Notes under the pieces: model-generated | The model's database searches: none | What the model saw: the letters and a program-made list of their open reading frames with translations, nothing else | Told to the model about the DNA's origin: nothing | Origin: Clostridia bacterium | GTDB lineage: Bacteria; Bacillota; Clostridia; Christensenellales; UBA1242 | Length of the DNA stretch: 42,475 bases | Direction: 5' to 3' | NCBI GenBank assembly: GCA_017531805.1 | Contig: JAFXKG010000001.1 | Location: 1-42,475 of the forward strand | Made by a program: the position numbers and the translations under genes | Shown here: positions 9,110-19,300 of the stretch, piece by piece | Layout of the letters: each line of letters opens with the position of its first letter | Position numbering within the stretch: position 1 is the stretch's first letter

Positions 9110-10141
9110 ATGCAAAATAGAATTAATGAAATTTTAAATTACACAAAAGAAAAATTAGAGCAAATCACTTCTGCAAATGAGTGCCAAAATTTGCGTGTAG
9201 AAATTTTGGGTAAAAGCGGAAAAATTACTGAATTATTCCGTTTTATGAAGGAAGTACCTGCCGAAGAAAAAGGTAAAGTTGGTCAAATGTTAAACGGTGC
9301 AAAACAAGATGCCGAAAAAATGATAAGTGAAAAAGAAACATTATTAAAGCAAGCAGAATTAGAGGCAGAAATCAACAGTGCAGAAAAAATTGACATAACT
9401 TTGCCGGTAAATACTTGCACAGGCAGTTTACATCCACGCACAATCATACAAAAACAAATAGAAGATGTGTTTATTTCTATGGGCTTTGTTGTGGAAGATG
9501 GACATGAAGTAGAAACAGAATACAACAACTTTACTGCAGTAAATGTACCAGAAAACCATCCAGCAAGAGACATGCAAGACACTTTCTGGTTAGATAATGG
9601 TCAAGTGTTAAAAACTCACACAAGCGCATCTCAAAACAAAATTTTGAAAAAGTACAACCCGCCAATTAGGGCAATCTTCCCTGGCAGGTGTTTCAGAAAC
9701 GAAGATATAGACGCCAGCCACGAAAACACTTTTTTCCAACTTGAAGGTGTTATTGTAGACAAAGATGTATCTGTTGGCAACCTTATATATTTTATGAAGG
9801 AAATGCTAAGTAAAATATTTAAAAAAGATATTGATGTGCGTTTGCGTCCCGGTTTCTTCCCTTTCACTGAACCAAGTTTTGAAATGGATATCCGTTGTCC
9901 GTTCTGCGACGGAAATGGTTGTTCTACTTGTAAAAATGGTGGTTGGATTGAACTTTGTCCATGCGGTATGATTCACCCTAATGTTTTGCGCAATGGTGGC
10001 ATTGACCCAGAAGTTTACAGCGGATGCGCGTTTGGTCTTGGTTTAGACAGGATGACAATGATAACCACAGGCATAAGCGATATTAGAGAATTGAATAGCG
10101 GAAACTTAAAATTGTTAAAGCAATTTAAGTTGGATTTATAG
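9110..10141 (+). CDS. pheS: Phenylalanine-tRNA ligase alpha subunit
   Basis: PheS is the catalytic class II subunit of the alpha2-beta2 enzyme that charges tRNA-Phe. An N-terminal coiled coil (1-100) precedes the catalytic core, which has motif 2 around FPGRCFRNEDIDASHENTFFQLEG and motif 3 at GCAFGLGLDRMTM. Between them are two Cys pairs, CPFCDGNGCSTC, plus CPCG in place of the usual LGAG-like turn, giving a possible metal-binding knob. The 343 aa length is normal. AAAAGGAG lies 6 bases before the ATG. It is controlled by the T-box leader and co-transcribed with pheT 9 bases downstream. Confidence 0.97.
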   Translation: MQNRINEILNYTKEKLEQITSANECQNLRVEILGKSGKITELFRFMKEVPAEEKGKVGQMLNGAKQDAEKMISEKETLLKQAELEAEINSAEKIDITLPVNTCTGSLHPRTIIQKQIEDVFISMGFVVEDGHEVETEYNNFTAVNVPENHPARDMQDTFWLDNGQVLKTHTSASQNKILKKYNPPIRAIFPGRCFRNEDIDASHENTFFQLEGVIVDKDVSVGNLIYFMKEMLSKIFKKDIDVRLRPGFFPFTEPSFEMDIRCPFCDGNGCSTCKNGGWIELCPCGMIHPNVLRNGGIDPEVYSGCAFGLGLDRMTMITTGISDIRELNSGNLKLLKQFKLDL

Positions 10142-10150
10142 GAGAAGATT

Positions 10151-12538
10151 ATGTTAATATCATTAAATTGGATTAAAGATTATGTTAACCTTGACGGCAT
10201 AGAAGTAGATGAAATTGTTAAACGATTTGGACTATCCACTGCAGAAGTTGAAGGCGTTGAATATAAAGGTAAAGAAATTGAAAATGTTGTAGTGGCAAAA
10301 ATTTTATCGGTAGAAAATCATCCGGAAAGCAAAAAACTACACATTTTAAAAGTGGACGATGGCAGTGGCGCACCTGTGCAAGTTGTGTGTGGCGCACCAA
10401 ATGTTAGAGTTGGTTTAAAAACATATTTTGCGCGTGTTGGTGGCAATGTAAATGGACTTAAAATTAAACCTGCAAAACTTGCAGGTGTTGAAAGTTGTGG
10501 TATGTGTTGCGGTGGTAATGAGCTTGGAATAGAAAGCGACACAAGCGGTATTGTTGAACTTGACGACAATTTGCCAGTTGGTAAAAATATAAAAGAAATT
10601 TTGCCAATAGAAGATGTTATAATTGAAGTTGACAACAAATCTCTTACAAACCGCCCTGACCTTTGGGGACATTACGGCATGGCGCGTGAATTTGCAACAA
10701 TCTTTAAACGCGATTTAAAACCACTACAACAAGAAGATTTATCACAATACAACAACCTAAAACCACTCGATATCAAGGTTGAAACAGATAATTGTTTTAG
10801 ATATTGCGGAATAACTGTAGACAATGTTACAAAAAAGGTTTCTGACCCGCTTACAAAATTGCGTCTTAACTATTGTGGCATGAGAGACATCAACTTGCTT
10901 GCCGACATGACAAACTATTTGATGCTTGAAATGGGACAACCTATGCACGCTTTTGACAATCAAATTGTTAAAGGCATAACTGTTGTAGAAACAACTGCAC
11001 CAGTAGAAATGGAAACTTTGGAACTCGAAAAGCACACTATCGAAACAGGTTCTATGGTAATATGCGACAATCACCGCGAGCCAGTAGCAATCGCAGGCGT
11101 TAAAGGTGGATTAAAATCTGGTATTGGCGAAAACACTAACAGCCTTCTTTTAGAAAGTGCATGTTTTGATTGTGTTTCAATCAGAAAAACAAGCCGTAAA
11201 ATTGGCTTGATTACAGACGCAAGTCTAAGATACGAAAAATCTCTTGACCCGGAAATGTGCTCTACTGCAATTGCAAGACTTGTATATTTGTTAAAACAAA
11301 TTGATGCTGATATAAAAGTAACTTCAAGTTTGACTGATGTGTACAACTATCACTATCCAAAACACACAATTACAATCGATACCGATTTCTTATATAGACG
11401 CGGTGGTGTCAAGTTGAGTTTAAATCAAGTTATAGACACCCTTACACGCTTAGGTTTTGTTGTAAGTGTTGTTGATAAAGAAAAAGAACAAATTTTGGTG
11501 GAAGTGCCATCATTTAGAGGCACAAAAGATGTGTCTATTAAAGAAGATTTGGTTGAAGAATTGTTTAGGATGTACGGCTATGACAACATTAAAAGTAGCA
11601 CAATGAAAATGCCTTTGCAATCAGTAGAACAATTGCCAACTCACACCCTTGAATACGAAATCAAATATCATCTGGCAAGTTTGTTTAATCTAAACGAAGT
11701 GCATAGTTATATCTGGAACTACGAAGACTACAACAAATCTGTTGGTATAGAACAAATCAGCGTGTTGCATTTGATGGACAGCAGTTTAAGCGGACAAAGT
11801 GGATTACGCTCTGCTTTGGCTCCAACAATTATCAAATTTGCAGACGAAAACAAAAACAAATATGACGAAATAAATATTTTTGAAATTGGCAGAGTTGTTG
11901 ACGTTTTAGATGAAAACAATTTGGCCATTGAAAAGAAAAAATTATCAATCGTACTTGCGAGTGAAAGCAAAGATGAAAAAACTTTATACTTTAAACTTAA
12001 AGAAATTGTAGAATTTATTACAAAAAGCCTTGTTAATGCTACAGTTGATTATAGTTTAAAAAATCAAAACAAATTGTATCATCCAGTAAACTCTTGCTTG
12101 ATTTCTCAATCTGAAATTGTTATTGGCGAAATGGGATTGCTTCACCCTGCGATTTCAAAGAAAATTGACAAGCGCAAAAATTTTGCAGTGTTAGAACTTG
12201 ATGTTGACAAATTGTTGACATTAAAGAAAAACACTTTGAAAATTACTAATACAAGCAAATTCCAAAGTGTGTCAGTTGACTTTAATTTTGTTATGGACAA
12301 ATCAAGACCATATGCAGACCTTGAAAAATTGTTAAACGAATTTAGAGCAAGTTATATCCTTGAACACTCTTTAAAGGACATTTATATAAATGACGAAGTC
12401 CTAAAAGACAAAATCAGTTATACAATCAATTATATAATAACACCAAAAGATAGAACTTTAGAGTCAAGCGATATCGAAAAATTTTCTAACCGTTTAATTC
12501 AAACAATGGAAAGGAACAATATATATTTAAGACAATAA
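10151..12538 (+). CDS. pheT: Phenylalanine-tRNA ligase beta subunit
   Basis: PheT is the editing and tRNA-binding subunit. In order: an N-terminal B1 segment; the EMAP/OB-type tRNA-binding domain (about 40-150, ending GIVELDDNLPVGKNI); B3/B4 editing domain (about 200-380); B5 domain (about 400-475, with VSIKEDLVEELFRMYGYDNI); a core-like domain; and the C-terminal FDX-ACB domain (about 705-795). 795 aa is the expected length. The start follows pheS by 9 bases with AGGAG. The stop codon is one base from the stop of convergent gerAC. Confidence 0.97.
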   Translation: MLISLNWIKDYVNLDGIEVDEIVKRFGLSTAEVEGVEYKGKEIENVVVAKILSVENHPESKKLHILKVDDGSGAPVQVVCGAPNVRVGLKTYFARVGGNVNGLKIKPAKLAGVESCGMCCGGNELGIESDTSGIVELDDNLPVGKNIKEILPIEDVIIEVDNKSLTNRPDLWGHYGMAREFATIFKRDLKPLQQEDLSQYNNLKPLDIKVETDNCFRYCGITVDNVTKKVSDPLTKLRLNYCGMRDINLLADMTNYLMLEMGQPMHAFDNQIVKGITVVETTAPVEMETLELEKHTIETGSMVICDNHREPVAIAGVKGGLKSGIGENTNSLLLESACFDCVSIRKTSRKIGLITDASLRYEKSLDPEMCSTAIARLVYLLKQIDADIKVTSSLTDVYNYHYPKHTITIDTDFLYRRGGVKLSLNQVIDTLTRLGFVVSVVDKEKEQILVEVPSFRGTKDVSIKEDLVEELFRMYGYDNIKSSTMKMPLQSVEQLPTHTLEYEIKYHLASLFNLNEVHSYIWNYEDYNKSVGIEQISVLHLMDSSLSGQSGLRSALAPTIIKFADENKNKYDEINIFEIGRVVDVLDENNLAIEKKKLSIVLASESKDEKTLYFKLKEIVEFITKSLVNATVDYSLKNQNKLYHPVNSCLISQSEIVIGEMGLLHPAISKKIDKRKNFAVLELDVDKLLTLKKNTLKITNTSKFQSVSVDFNFVMDKSRPYADLEKLLNEFRASYILEHSLKDIYINDEVLKDKISYTINYIITPKDRTLESSDIEKFSNRLIQTMERNNIYLRQ

Positions 12539-12539
12539 T

Positions 12540-13772
12540 TTAATAATGCGTACTTACCTTGATGGATATTTGATAATCAATGCCGTCAAGGTAATTTTTT
12601 TCGCCAATTTGAGATAAATAATTTTTAAACTTTTTATATTCCCTATGATAAAATTGCTTGTATACACCAATCAAATCTACCTTGTTGGTTTTGCAAAAAT
12701 CAATAAGCTCCAACATATCTGTTGTTAGTTTTTCTTTAAGTTTTGCAATCAATGCTGGTGTTATAAACTCTTTGTTTCGTTGCAAAAAGTTTTTGTCTGG
12801 ATGATCAGCAACCACTTCGTCAACAATAACAACTATCTCTACATCTGCTTTGAAAATCGGAGTTTCTCCTTCAAATTTTGGTGTAAGTTTTATATTTTTA
12901 TCCAACACCTGACATAAAACTTTTTCTCCGTTATAAAGTTCGTCATAAATACCTTCTAAAACAATCTCGCCTTTTTGGCTATCGTTCATAAAAATGTTGG
13001 CTTTTTGCACATCTTCTGGCGAAATTTCTAATTCCTTTTTTCCTTTTTTAAAAACACAGGTTGTACCGTCGTTTATCAAATACTTTTTTTCACTTTGACT
13101 GCCACTTGATTGAGAAGAACTATCAGAACTTCCACCATCTACAGATTGCACTTCTATTGCAGTGTCGCCTTGTTGTGATTGCACTTTAAGTTGTGGCATT
13201 ATACCTAAAGAAATCTGACTAAAATACCCTTTATAAAACGACTCTATGTTGCTATCTTTTGTCAAAATGTATCTTTTGTCAAAATTGATAATTTCTTCTA
13301 GTTTTAATGATTTTTCTTGATTCATTTTTGATACTGTTTCAGAAAAATCTACAATATCTCCCACAAAATTGATAAGCACCGAATTTTTTCCAATTCGTTT
13401 TGTTCTGGTTAAAAAATCTAAGGTTGGCATAATGCTTTCTTCACAAATACTATCTCCTAGTGCCACAATTTGACATTGTGCGAAACTCATTTCTTTCCCT
13501 ATCAAGCGCGATACATTGTTTATTGCTTCTCCTAATGTTGCACCAGTTCCATTATAGACTTCGTAAGTTGCATTTTTGCCTTGAGATGGCGTAAGTATGG
13601 TGGTAGACACACTAATATCTTCCTTTACTCTATCCACACAAAGCATGGTTACAACTGCTTCTGTTCTATTCATTGCAGGACGCGCAATTTCTGGTATTGC
13701 AGCAATCAATATCAAAACACACAACCAAATCACAAGATTGCGTGGGCTAAATATGGTTTTTAACTTTTTCAT
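12540..13772 (-). CDS. gerAC: GerAC-type germinant receptor subunit lacking the lipobox Cys
   Basis: This is the C subunit of a GerA-type nutrient germinant receptor. The frame has the GerAC body: EISVSTT-type first domain, the linker, and a C-terminal helical/beta domain ending YLDGIDYQISIKVSTHY. Position after gerAB supports the call. Typical GerAC proteins are lipoproteins (signal ending GCWDRRE). Here the aligned stretch is RPAMNRTEAVV, so the lipid-accepting Cys is absent and the N-terminal hydrophobic segment (13-30) would be the only anchor. A Ser-rich insert (residues about 211-225) is also unusual. The start overlaps gerAB by 26 bases. The 3' end contains the pheST terminator. Confidence 0.85.
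   Translation of the reverse strand: MKKLKTIFSPRNLVIWLCVLILIAAIPEIARPAMNRTEAVVTMLCVDRVKEDISVSTTILTPSQGKNATYEVYNGTGATLGEAINNVSRLIGKEMSFAQCQIVALGDSICEESIMPTLDFLTRTKRIGKNSVLINFVGDIVDFSETVSKMNQEKSLKLEEIINFDKRYILTKDSNIESFYKGYFSQISLGIMPQLKVQSQQGDTAIEVQSVDGGSSDSSSQSSGSQSEKKYLINDGTTCVFKKGKKELEISPEDVQKANIFMNDSQKGEIVLEGIYDELYNGEKVLCQVLDKNIKLTPKFEGETPIFKADVEIVVIVDEVVADHPDKNFLQRNKEFITPALIAKLKEKLTTDMLELIDFCKTNKVDLIGVYKQFYHREYKKFKNYLSQIGEKNYLDGIDYQISIKVSTHY
12554..12601 (+). terminator. pheST terminator inside the gerAC coding end
   Basis: TTACCTTGATGG (12554-12565) pairs with CCGTCAAGGTAA (12583-12594) in a 12-bp stem with one U-G pair, a 17-base loop and seven T (12595-12601). The T run exists only on the plus strand, so it terminates pheST. 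The sequence also encodes gerAC codons (YLDGIDYQ region). Confidence 0.8.
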
Positions 13773-14871
13773 ATTTAACCTCCATGTTTTTTAGGCGTTT
13801 TTTCTTGCGCTGATTTACCAAATGAGCCAAAAGGATTATCAATGGTATTAAATATTGAGTTATCAACATGGTGATTTGAACAAAATCGGTAAAGAAAAAC
13901 GCCTCTAACTCAATAGTTTTTTCCCCAATATAGCTCCAACCAAAAATATATAAATCTACCACTATAATCGGTAATGCTTCTGATTTTATATTAAACAACT
14001 CTTTAACACACTCTGCCATGCAATAACCATACATTGCCAGTTGCACCGCTTGAGCAACCACCCAAAGCGCAACAATCAGCCAAGACAATTCGTCTATAGA
14101 AATGCGTTCGGTAGAAAATTGACTGATATCGCTTATGGCAAAATTATGAGTAGGACTTGTGGTATCAAACAAACCATAAAACACAAAGTATATCAACATA
14201 GTAAGCAGGATACCACCAATTATTGCAAAAAACAAATTACGCTTTTTACATTTTTTAAAATCTACTCTGCCAAACAACAGCAAAATAAAAGTAGAAGATC
14301 CAAACCAACATATATATTCGTATCCAGCATTTACAATTGGCATAAATCCATCTTTAAAAAATGGTAAAAAACTTAAAATGTCAACATTTATGATAGATTT
14401 TAATGCTATATATAAGCAACCAATAATTACGGGTATAAACAATAACTCTGTAACACGAGCAATGTTGCGTATGCCTTTGTATGCCATAAAACCAACAAGC
14501 ACAACCAAAGGCATAACAAAGATAAACCAGTTTAATTCGGTATAAAAGTTTTCTATCACAAAAAACTCCATGCCTTTTGAAATATTTGATATAACAATAG
14601 CAAACCTTATCATAAGCACCGCAGTTATAATTTTTGACAAAACTGGGCCTAATGTCTGCCTCATAAAATCAAAAATACTTGTACTTTTGTTTTTTTGCAT
14701 AATACCAACAATCATCAATGCATACAAACCATCAATTATCATAAGAACAAAAGCCACAAACCAACTCATGTTGCCCGCTTGAGTGTACATCAGACTTGGC
14801 AAAACCAAAAACTTTAGCGATATAAAACTCATAAACAAAAGGATTGACATTTGCCTGTAATTAATCTTCAT
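13747..14871 (-). CDS. gerAB: GerAB-type germinant receptor permease subunit
   Basis: GerAB is the APC-superfamily-like membrane subunit thought to bind the germinant. The protein has about ten hydrophobic segments over 374 aa, starting INYRQMSILLFMSFISLKFL. GerAB signatures include RQTLGP and the GYEYICWFGSSTFILLLFG segment. It overlaps gerAA (stop 14861) by 11 bases at its start and gerAC by 26 bases at its end. Such overlaps imply translational coupling and equal stoichiometry of the receptor subunits. The germinant cannot be predicted. Confidence 0.92.
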   Translation of the reverse strand: MKINYRQMSILLFMSFISLKFLVLPSLMYTQAGNMSWFVAFVLMIIDGLYALMIVGIMQKNKSTSIFDFMRQTLGPVLSKIITAVLMIRFAIVISNISKGMEFFVIENFYTELNWFIFVMPLVVLVGFMAYKGIRNIARVTELLFIPVIIGCLYIALKSIINVDILSFLPFFKDGFMPIVNAGYEYICWFGSSTFILLLFGRVDFKKCKKRNLFFAIIGGILLTMLIYFVFYGLFDTTSPTHNFAISDISQFSTERISIDELSWLIVALWVVAQAVQLAMYGYCMAECVKELFNIKSEALPIIVVDLYIFGWSYIGEKTIELEAFFFTDFVQITMLITQYLIPLIILLAHLVNQRKKKRLKNMEVKYEKVKNHI

Positions 14872-16315
14872 GAGACCTCCTTCTGTTTAGATTTTTTTTG
14901 TTGTTTGCAATCGATTTTGGTCGTTTGTTCATCTCTTTAATGGTTTTGCGGACATAAAAATCTTTTTGGTCAGAAGGAATAAAGGGAGTTGCTGGCGCAA
15001 GATATGCGCTATTGTAACTATCAAAACTTGACAAATATGCCAAAATAAGCACGCAAAAAATCAATATGCCATACAGTCCAATTGCCGCACCTATTACCAA
15101 ACCTATCAATCGTAATATACTAAACTGCGCTGCTTGACCAGGCACTATATAAAAAGTAATACCAGACAATGCAACAATCATAACCGCTGGTGGACTGACA
15201 AGACCTGCACTTACAGCAGTTTCTCCTAAAATCAACGCCCCGACAATAGACATCGCCATACCAAAATATTGTGGCATACGCAAATTAGCTTCGTACAAAA
15301 TTTCAAACAGCAAAACAATAAACAGCAGTTCAATAAAAGGCGAAAACGGTATACCTTGTGTGGTGTTCATGATTGTAACCAAAAACTCTGTTGGCAAAAT
15401 TTTGTAATGAAATTTTTCTAGCGCGACATACACTCCCGGCAAAAGCACTGCCATAACAACGCCAACAAATCTAAGTATCCTTACAAATGTTACTCTTATT
15501 GGTTGGCTATAATAGTCATCTGCGTTTTGCAAGTCTTCTATCAAAATAAAAGGTAAAGTCAAAACAATTGGACTGCCATCAACAAGTATACCAACCCTAC
15601 CTTCCAACATTTTTGCAACCAAAATGTCTGGTTTTTCTGTGTCTCCAATTTGTTTAAAAAGCGAACGCGGATTTTTTTGCAAATAAGATATCAAATAATG
15701 ACTATCTATCACACCGTCTATTTTTATATTTTTTAATCTGCGCAAAACTTCTTTAACAACTTTTTTATCTGCAACAGAATTAAAATATGTAACACTAACT
15801 TGAGTTTTGGTAAGTTCCCCTAACTCTAAATTTTTTACAACCAAATCGTCGCTTTTAACACGCTTTCTTATTAATGCAAGGTTATACTTTAAACTTTCTG
15901 TAAAACCTTCTCTTGGTCCTTTGATAACAACATTTGTTGGCGGCTCTGCCACTGCGCGGACAGTGATTTTTTCCATATCACAAGACAAAATCACATCAGC
16001 ATCCTGCACCAGCACCAAACTGTGACCAACCAATAACTTGTCCACTGCAGATTGAATATCATAATGTTCCAACACTTCTTGATTTGACAATACACTTGTT
16101 TTTAGTTCTTCAAGCACATCTTTGCCTTCCATTTCTTCACAGGCAATCATCGGATAAATAAGTGTATCGTTAAGCAACATATTATCTGTTATATCGGCAA
16201 TGTACAAAACCGTAATAGTCGTGCCAAAAAACTGCACTGTTCGTGACTTTAAATCACTACTTGAGTGCAGTTTTTGTTTTATTTGTTGTTCTGTGTTTAC
16301 TGCGTCAACTCTCAT
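14861..16315 (-). CDS. gerAA: GerAA-type germinant receptor subunit
   Basis: GerAA is the subunit that oligomerises into the germinant-gated channel of the spore inner membrane. The N-terminal soluble domain (1-240) contains AEPPTNVVIKGPREGFTES, the family hallmark. A membrane domain follows with the hallmark segments GRVGILVDGSPIVLTLPF, TQGIPFSPFIELLF and MSIVGALILGETAVSAGLVS. 484 aa is normal. No strong Shine-Dalgarno is seen (only GAG near the ATG). The operon order A-B-C matches gerA of Bacillus. It starts 28 bases after the large lipoprotein gene ends. Confidence 0.95.
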   Translation of the reverse strand: MRVDAVNTEQQIKQKLHSSSDLKSRTVQFFGTTITVLYIADITDNMLLNDTLIYPMIACEEMEGKDVLEELKTSVLSNQEVLEHYDIQSAVDKLLVGHSLVLVQDADVILSCDMEKITVRAVAEPPTNVVIKGPREGFTESLKYNLALIRKRVKSDDLVVKNLELGELTKTQVSVTYFNSVADKKVVKEVLRRLKNIKIDGVIDSHYLISYLQKNPRSLFKQIGDTEKPDILVAKMLEGRVGILVDGSPIVLTLPFILIEDLQNADDYYSQPIRVTFVRILRFVGVVMAVLLPGVYVALEKFHYKILPTEFLVTIMNTTQGIPFSPFIELLFIVLLFEILYEANLRMPQYFGMAMSIVGALILGETAVSAGLVSPPAVMIVALSGITFYIVPGQAAQFSILRLIGLVIGAAIGLYGILIFCVLILAYLSSFDSYNSAYLAPATPFIPSDQKDFYVRKTIKEMNKRPKSIANNKKNLNRRRSHED

Positions 16316-16320
16316 TACTC

Positions 16321-16350
16321 TATTTTGAGTAATAGATATGTTTTTATGCA
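16321..16350 (-). promoter_or_regulatory. Possible SigG-type promoter of the gerA operon
   Basis: The minus strand reads TGCATA (16345-16350), 17 bases, then CAAAATA (16321-16327). This resembles the forespore SigG pattern (GHATR, then CATWMTA, one mismatch in the -10). The predicted start would fall almost at the gerAA ATG, which is a weakness. It overlaps the end of the lipoprotein gene. Confidence 0.35.
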
Positions 16351-19300
16351 GATTTATTTTTTAAAACGATTATATAAGTTGTATAACCAGTGTTTCGTGT
16401 TTGTTCTTCTATTTCCACTTGACCAGTTATAACTTGCTTGTTAAATGTGTGCACCACTTGCATATCTTGACTGCTTGGCAAATAGATATCATTTAAGTCA
16501 GACAACATCCTATCTATACCATAAGTTGCATTGTATGCGTTGTCTTCTCTGTTAAACCTATATTCTATCATGGCATATCCAGTTCCGTTGCCAAGCTGAG
16601 TTACTTTTGCATTTACCAAGTTGTTGAAAATAAATGATTGCATTTTGCTGTAACCTGTCATGTCAAAACTTTCATACTCTGCTTGCAAATCTAGTTGTTT
16701 GGAGAACACCACATTGCCAGCAACTGTTGCAGATATTGCAGTTTTAATTTGAGCTGGCGTCATCTTATAATTACTGTTTAAGTAATAATTATAATTATCT
16801 TCACTTTTATAGTCATTTATTTGTGTTTCGTCAAATCTATTTGCAGTGATAGTAATCTTTTTACCAGTTGCTAAATCATTAAATCCTGACAAAGCATTGG
16901 CATCTGGTGACAATATTGTATCACTAACCAAATAGTACAAGTGAGATGATAATCCAACAGAACGAGCGCTATCAATGGATGAGTTATCTGAGAAAGTTAA
17001 ATCTACATTATACCACTTTGCGCCAAGTTTTACTTTGTTCCAGTTATGGCGTTTTTCAACTGTTTCATAGTTGTTATCTATATAAGTATATGTGCCATTT
17101 ACTTTTCTGGTTTCAATACCTTCTATACCCGCAAGCAAAGTAAACGCCTTTGAATAACTTTCACTTGTTGCGCGTTTGTCACCAAGATAGAAGGTTTTAT
17201 CATATCCGTTATTTTCAGAATTTAGCAGATTATAGAACACTCCTTCTAGATAATATTCACTCTTAAGTCCGTAGTTTTCTACACCACCCTTAATAGATTC
17301 TTGTTGAAATAAATAGTACTCTGATTTGTGGTTAAGATTTAATGCATATGACAACCAATCAAATATGGCTGTTGTTTTTTCGTAATCGTTCATATTGTTG
17401 TTTGCAATAGCAACAAGCACTCGTTTTGCGTTTTCATAAACTTGTTTTGCAACTGCAGAGTCACCAACAAATACGGGTTTTTTACCATATTGAACTGCAT
17501 GCAATAATTGTTCGGTTGTTGTTACATACATAGACTCTTTGCTGTCAATAGCAAAAGTAGTGTATTGGCTCCTTCTAGATTGTATCGGCAAATAATTATA
17601 TGTGTTGCCATAATCTACTGTTAAAGCAACATTTGCAGAATTTTGTTCTGTTACCTTAGTTGCATTTAACTTGTTTTTGTATTTGATTTGGAAAGTGTTG
17701 CTTGATATTGTTGACACAACAACATCTCCGTCTAAAACATGTAATTCTGGATATGTATCAATGATTTTCTCACTTATCAATGTTAAAATTGCTTGTGTGT
17801 TATAACTTCCGGTGTAATCAGAAAAATCATAAATACCCAACTCTTTACATTCGTTTGCCATTCTTGTCAACGCACCAATTATACCCATATCTCCATCTTG
17901 CAAGCCAACCATAATCCTTAACGGATAATCATTATCCATAGTGTATAAATAATGATAGTATAATATATTTTTAAGTTGGTTTACATTTGTTATTTTATAA
18001 TTGTAATACTTGCCGTTCATGAAGATAGAATATCTTGTAAAGTCTTGCTCTAACTCATACTTATAGTCAATTTCTATCTTGGCACTTTCTGGACTGTTTG
18101 AATAATATATAGAATTTTCTCCATTTGCATCTACATATGCCCTTACACTTATCACATAAGCGCCTTGCACTGTAATACAGTTGTTGATGTTTGTTTGTGG
18201 ATTTACAGATGTAAATTCATGGACAATCTTGTTAGGGTCAGTTACAGTTACAATATAATAATCTGCAAACTCATCCCCTTCCCATCTTAATAAAAATTCT
18301 TGAGACGATGCATTATTGTATTCTATATTTGTTGGAGTTTTAAGAGTTGTAAGTTTGTTTATTGAAGCATAAGATTTACTTTCGTCTGAATTAACATAAG
18401 CACTATCTTCTGGAGCAATAGCGGTAATATATACATAATATTCGCCCGCTTGTTTTAAGTAAGCACTAATGTCACATGCCCCATAAACTGTAAATGGATT
18501 GTGCAAACCTAAAACTTCCAAGTATGAAGAATATGTACTATCATTTAATTTTAAAATGCGCACTTGATATGAATTTGCATTTGCTTGAGTGTCAAATGAC
18601 AATGTATAAATACCTTCGCGTTCATTAACTTTAATGTTTGTGACATCGTCAAGTTGTTTGGTTACACGATAGGCTGGTTCTAGCACAGAGAAAACACTTG
18701 GTTTTAAGTTTGTTTCTCCGTCAACAGGCATAGATCTAACCATGATAGTATAATCCCCTGCTTGTTTTAAGTAGTTTGTTATGTTTACTCTATGTTTAGA
18801 TGAGCCTTTGCCTAATTCACTTAGTGGATAATGATTTATTAAAATCTCGTATCTATCAGCATTGCCTACGCCTTGGAAATTTAGATAATATTCATATCCT
18901 TCGCCTACTGCAACTTTTTCAATTCCACCATCTATAAATTGTGGTGCTGATAAAACTTGCTCATGAACAACAGACAAACTGTTTGAAAATGTACTATTTT
19001 TGTAAATATCATACTTGCCTGCAACTGCTTGTACTTTTACCAAATATTCGCCACCTGTTGTTATGTGTTTTGCAAGGTTGATAGTAGTCGTTGTAAAAAT
19101 TTTGTCAATAGCAATATCGTTTATATAAACTTTGTAGCCTATTGCATGTTGTACCGCATTAAAAGACAACACATATAAAGAAGTTCCACTAAAACCTTGA
19201 CCCATGCCAAATGTTGGTTTTGAAAGTTCTTTGCGATAATCTTTTAAAGACATCTCATATGTTGCAGGAGCAAAACCACTGCTTAAAACATGTACTTTAA

